A stretch of DNA of 17,488 bases from Desulfovibrio sp. OttesenSCG-928-G15 (GTDB lineage: Bacteria > Desulfobacterota > Desulfovibrionia > Desulfovibrionales > Desulfovibrionaceae), in the NCBI GenBank assembly GCA_030266525.1, contig JAJDIC010000044.1, forward strand, positions 1-17,488, read 5' to 3'. Position numbers and translations under genes: made by a program. How positions within the stretch are numbered: the first letter of the stretch is position 1; each line of letters starts with the position of its first letter. A model generated the notes under the pieces. It did no database searches. It was not told the DNA's origin and saw nothing but the letters and a program-made list of their open reading frames with translations. Positions 14,760 to 17,488 of this stretch are shown here, in pieces.

Positions 14760-15925
14760 TCGGCCCAGGCTTGCATAAGCTGTCTGCGCTCTTGCATATA
14801 CTCGGCACGGTTATATACTGCTCTGATTTTGTCGTAGCCCTTGTGCGCCAGTTGTGCCTCTATTACGTCCGGCTTGTGGCCAAGCTCATTTAACAGGGAT
14901 GAGGCCATGCTCCGAAAGCCGTGGGCCGTCATTTCTTCCTTGGAATACCCCATATTCCTCAAAGCTGTCAGAACTCCGTTTTCCGACAAAGGCCGATTTC
15001 TGCCCCTGGGTGAAGGGAACACATATCTTCCTTTGCCGGTCAGCGGGTATATGTCTTTCAGTACCGTCAGGGCTTGCCGGGACAAAGGTACTTTATGCTC
15101 TATGCGGCCTTTCATCTTTTCTGCCGGGACTGTCCATAGGGAGTTCTTGAAGTCTATCTCTTCCCACTCTGCATGGCGGATTTCACCCGGCCTGCAAAAG
15201 GTCAACGCAGAGTAAGCAAGTGCGGCTCTTACAACGGCACTTCCCTTGTAATCGTCAATCGCAGACATCAATGCCCCCACCTTTATCGGGTCAGTGATTG
15301 CAGCAAACTGGCCTCGGACAAAGGGTTTCAGGGCCGCGCGAAGGTCACGACAGGGGTTATGCTGAACGGCTCCAAGAACAACAGCATAGCCGAAAATAGA
15401 GTTACAAAATCCCAGAACTCTACTTGCCGTTTCAAACGCTCGCCGGTCTTCAATTTTGCGGAGCATGGCGATTATGTCTTGCGGGCCAATCGCTGCAATT
15501 GGAAATGCCCCAAAGGCCGGGAAAACGTCCAGGCGCAAGCGGCCTTCAACAGTTCTGGTATGGCTTTTTGCCCAAATATCTCGCTGTTTTTCGACATACT
15601 GATCGGCAATTTCTTTGAACGTGGGGGCATCTTCAAAGACCTTCACACGCTTTTTTTCAATAGCCGGATCACGCTGTTCTGAGAGTTGGCGCTTCGCCTC
15701 ATCGCGCTTATTCCGGGCTTCTTTCAAAGATACGGCGGGCCAAACCCCAAAAGCCATACGCTTTTCCTTGCCACCTATCCGGTATTTCATGCGCCACATC
15801 TTGCTTCCGGCAGGAGAAACCTCAAGGTACAGCCCACCGCCGTCATAGTGCCTTTGTGGCTTGTCAGCAGGCTTCAAATTCTTGATCTTGATGTCTGTCA
15901 GCTTGTTTACGACGATTGGGGGCAT
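14702..15925 (-). CDS. P4-type tyrosine integrase (DUF4102 N-terminal domain)
   Basis: A 407-residue site-specific recombinase. An N-terminal DUF4102 arm-binding domain (residues about 7-90, with YDGGGLYLEVSPAGSK-type sequence at 27-42) precedes a core-binding domain (about 100-190) and the catalytic domain. Catalytic residues visible are R245 in CRPGEIR, K272 or K278 in MKGRIEHK, H335 and R338 in HGFRS, H361 in LAHKGY, and the nucleophile Y371 in VYNRAEY. All are present, so it should be active. ATG 15925 has GAAAGGAG ahead of it on the minus strand. It sits 163 bases from the tmRNA 3' end, the usual target for this class, and therefore most likely inserted the whole island. Its last 58 bases overlap the AlpA-type gene. 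Confidence 0.95.
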   Translation of the reverse strand: MPPIVVNKLTDIKIKNLKPADKPQRHYDGGGLYLEVSPAGSKMWRMKYRIGGKEKRMAFGVWPAVSLKEARNKRDEAKRQLSEQRDPAIEKKRVKVFEDAPTFKEIADQYVEKQRDIWAKSHTRTVEGRLRLDVFPAFGAFPIAAIGPQDIIAMLRKIEDRRAFETASRVLGFCNSIFGYAVVLGAVQHNPCRDLRAALKPFVRGQFAAITDPIKVGALMSAIDDYKGSAVVRAALAYSALTFCRPGEIRHAEWEEIDFKNSLWTVPAEKMKGRIEHKVPLSRQALTVLKDIYPLTGKGRYVFPSPRGRNRPLSENGVLTALRNMGYSKEEMTAHGFRSMASSLLNELGHKPDVIEAQLAHKGYDKIRAVYNRAEYMQERRQLMQAWADYLDELRAAASGGASGSAA

Positions 15926-15976
15926 TGTGTCTCCTTTCGGGGGTATTTTGCTCCCGATGCCCCCAAGGATGCCCCC
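15915..15976. repeat. Three ATGCCCCC repeats at the integrase start
   Basis: ATGCCCCC occurs on the plus strand at 15957-15964 and 15969-15976, each preceded by G and 12 bases apart. It occurs once on the minus strand over the integrase start codon (15918-15925). They could be integrase arm sites or autoregulatory operators. The copy over the start codon may be chance from the MPP codons. Confidence 0.4.
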
Positions 15977-16002
15977 GTTTTATCGGGAATGTCAAGAAAA
16001 TA

Positions 16003-16020
16003 TATGAGACTCTATGAGAC
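16003..16020. repeat. Paired TATGAGAC direct repeats near the att site
   Basis: TATGAGAC occurs at 16003-16010 and 16013-16020, ten bases apart, so both face the same side of the helix. They lie between the integrase and the tmRNA 3' end, where arm-type recombinase or excisionase sites would be expected. Confidence 0.4.
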
Positions 16021-16040
16021 TTAAAATCAGCAAAAGCGAA

Positions 16041-16071
16041 GTCCCACAAAGCTTTTGAGGCTTTATGGGAC
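16041..16071 (-). terminator. Strong hairpin just past the tmRNA 3' end
   Basis: GTCCCACAAAGC (16041-16052) and GCTTTATGGGAC (16060-16071) form a 12-base stem with one mismatch and a seven-base loop, 18 bases past the tmRNA 3' end on its strand. On the minus strand it is followed by TTCGCTTTTGC, a poor T tract. It may terminate tmRNA transcription, supplied by the island after integration, or be a recombination-site feature. Confidence 0.45.
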
Positions 16072-16088
16072 TGCATGGAAAAGGTTGT

Positions 16089-16125
16089 TGGTGGAGGCGG
16101 CGAGAATCGAACTCGCGTCCGAGAA
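16089..16125. other. Candidate attachment site in the tmRNA 3' end
   Basis: The final bases of the tmRNA gene (T-arm and acceptor strand) form the border between core chromosome and island, next to a P4-type integrase. Such elements recreate the 3' end of the target gene on insertion. I found no second copy within the window, so the core length and the far end cannot be fixed. Confidence 0.45.
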
Positions 16126-16446
16126 GCGTCTGCCGGAACGTCTACGGGCGTAGATTGAAATTGCTTTCTTACCCCCGGGGTGGCCTTCAATCAGGGCGTC
16201 CGGGGGCCAGCCTACCTTACGTTCTTACATCCTTTGCGGTTGGCGTCATTGGATGCCAGCCTGATAGGGTTGTCCGGTGCCCACGCTTATCAGGCGTCGG
16301 TGTGGGAACCGGCACTGCTTAATTAAGCAGCGTAAGCGTATTCGTAATCGTTGCCAATTACTTTGGTTGCCGCTTTTTACGAGGCCAGCGGCGCCTCGGC
16401 CCGCGGTTTACGGTGTTCACATCCCCGTCGAAACCAGTGCGCCCCC
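16089..16446 (-). ncRNA. ssrA: Transfer-messenger RNA (tmRNA)
   Basis: A complete 358-base tmRNA, which rescues stalled ribosomes with SmpB and adds a degradation tag. The 5' end GGGGGCG pairs with the 3' acceptor strand CGCCTCC (one G-U pair), followed by ACCA encoded in the gene. The 5' region has GGTTTCGACGGGGAT, the tmRNA signature, and the T-arm is GCGAG-TTCGATT-CTCGC. The tag frame (16323-16355) reads GNDYEYAYAA and stops at TAA; the ending YAYAA is a protease recognition tail. It is intact despite the neighbouring integrated element, as expected when the insertion rebuilds the 3' end. Promoter and exact 5' processing are not resolved. Confidence 0.96.
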
Positions 16447-16531
16447 ATTCGGAGCTGTTCGCCGTACGCTTGAAACGACGATGACCAGTCATGCCATCTT
16501 ATGGGCAGCCTGTCCAGTAAACTAAATAAGC

Positions 16532-16564
16532 ACGGGCGGGACAAAAGCAAGTTCTCCCGCCCGT
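16532..16564 (-). terminator. Hairpin terminator after lon
   Basis: ACGGGCGGGA (16532-16541) and TCCCGCCCGT (16555-16564) form a perfect ten-pair GC-rich stem with a 13-base loop. On the minus strand it lies 35 bases past the lon stop codon and is followed by GCTTATTTAG, a modest T tract. It probably ends lon transcription before ssrA. Confidence 0.65.
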
Positions 16565-16599
16565 AAAACCCGGATTTTTGCTACCGCCGCCGGACAGCT

Positions 16600-17488
16600 C
16601 TATTCCGTAGCGCTTAAGGAAACCTGTTTTTCACGGAGCGGCGTTTTTCTTCTGGGCGTGTTGCGGGGAGAGCCTTCGCGTGAGCCGCCCGCTGCATTTT
16701 TCCCGGGGCTTTTTTTCTTTGCCTGTGAAAAAGCCAGTTTGAGCACATCTTCTAGCGTATCAACCGGGTGAACCGCTATCTGCGAAAGCAGGTTGTGCGG
16801 TATGTCTTCCAGGTCTTTAACGTTTTGCCGCGGGATGATGACATCATCAATCTTTCTGGCCACTGCTGCCAGGATCTTTTCTTTGATCCCGCCAACCGGG
16901 AGTACTCTGCCGCGCAAGGTTATTTCGCCGGTCATGCACAGCCCTTTTCTTACCGCTTTGTCAGTCAGCGCGGAAACCAGAGCAGTTGCCAGAGTTACAC
17001 CGGCAGAAGGACCATCCTTGGGGGTTGCCCCTGCCGGGACGTGAATGTGCACGTCCAGCTTGGTATTGAATTCCGGGTCAATGCCCAGCTCCGGCGCGTG
17101 GCTGCGGGCGTAGCTTACCGCCGCCTGGGCGCTTTCCTTCATCACGTCACCGAGCTGACCGGTCAGCGTGGTGCCGCCCTTGCCCTGCATGGAGGTTACT
17201 TCCACGTTCAGCACTTCGCCGCCTACCGGGGTCCAGGCGAGGCCAAGGGCCAGGCCGGGCATCAGGCTTTCATCCAGATCTTCATCCAGATAGCGCGGCG
17301 CACCGAGCAATTCCTTGAGCATGGGCCTGGTCACTGTGAAGGGCGGATTTGTCCCTTCTGCCTTTTTGCGGGCCAGTTTGCGGCACACAGAGCCGATTTC
17401 GCGCTCAAGGCTGCGCACTCCGGCTTCGCGGGTGTAGCCCTGAATAAGGTCTTCCAACACTCCGGGCTTGAAGATGACGTCACCTTTT
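16600..17488 (-). CDS. lon: ATP-dependent protease Lon, C-terminal part (5' end outside window)
   Basis: The frame is open to the right edge and gives about 295 residues ending at TAG 16600-16602. It covers the end of the AAA+ lid ([23 protein letters not shown]) and the whole protease domain. The catalytic serine lies in [10 protein letters not shown] and the catalytic lysine in [12 protein letters not shown], together the Ser-Lys dyad of Lon. Lon degrades misfolded and regulatory proteins in the cytoplasm as a hexamer. The last 50 residues form a basic, Ser/Pro/Arg-rich tail beyond the usual end of the protease domain, which is longer than in E. coli Lon. It is core chromosomal sequence, transcribed toward ssrA, and ends at a hairpin terminator. 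Confidence 0.95.
   Translation of the reverse strand, partial: KGDVIFKPGVLEDLIQGYTREAGVRSLEREIGSVCRKLARKKAEGTNPPFTVTRPMLKELLGAPRYLDEDLDESLMPGLALGLAWTPVGGEVLNVEVTSMQGKGGTTLTGQLGDVMKESAQAAVSYARSHAPELGIDPEFNTKLDVHIHVPAGATPKDGPSAGVTLATALVSALTDKAVRKGLCMTGEITLRGRVLPVGGIKEKILAAVARKIDDVIIPRQNVKDLEDIPHNLLSQIAVHPVDTLEDVLKLAFSQAKKKSPGKNAAGGSREGSPRNTPRRKTPLREKQVSLSATE

Noticed and set aside
1..17488. CRISPR array or insertion sequence
   Set aside because: No regularly spaced repeats of CRISPR length and no transposase or IS end pairs were seen.

Overview
The window is most likely from a Desulfovibrio-type sulfate reducer. This rests on an ssrA tag ending YAYAA, a lon/ssrA arrangement and moderate GC, and is an inference rather than a proof. 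Only the right edge (about 16089-17488) looks like core chromosome. It holds the C-terminal half of lon, a weak terminator and a complete tmRNA gene (ssrA), all on the minus strand. Everything left of the tmRNA 3' end looks like an integrated mobile island. A P4-type tyrosine integrase (14702-15925, minus) lies directly beside the tmRNA 3' end, with a convergent AlpA-type excisionase/regulator (14532-14759) and several inverted repeats. The other end of the island is outside the window.

The left cargo is all on the plus strand. First comes the C-terminal end of an FtsZ-like protein that stops right after the folded domain. An ADP-ribosylglycohydrolase (DraG/ARH family) and a CobB-type sirtuin follow closely, so two NAD/ADP-ribose enzymes sit beside a tubulin-like GTPase. 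Next are a PcfJ-like protein, a small protein made of 24-residue DUF4116-like repeats, and an unrecognised 165-residue protein whose natural start may be blocked by an in-frame stop.

The centre (4595-10488) is a tightly coupled three-gene defence-type operon: a DUF6361 protein, a phospholipase-D-fold protein with two HxK motifs, and a 996-residue superfamily 2 helicase. The last two junctions overlap by four bases. The composition matches what I recall as the Azaca antiphage system. The first gene is split by a run of nine G; removing one G restores a 390-residue protein, so this is either a phase-variable switch, a pseudogene or a sequencing error.

Convergent to this operon are a tandem AAA+ ATPase (10682-12889) and a phage-type beta-roll repeat protein (13080-14027). 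Both minus-strand genes are preceded by the same 43-base element (33 of 43 identical), and a weaker relative lies upstream of the PcfJ-like gene. This suggests shared control of accessory genes in the island.

The main candidates for something undescribed are the FtsZ-like/ARH/sirtuin cluster and the AAA+ plus beta-roll pair tied together by the shared upstream element.
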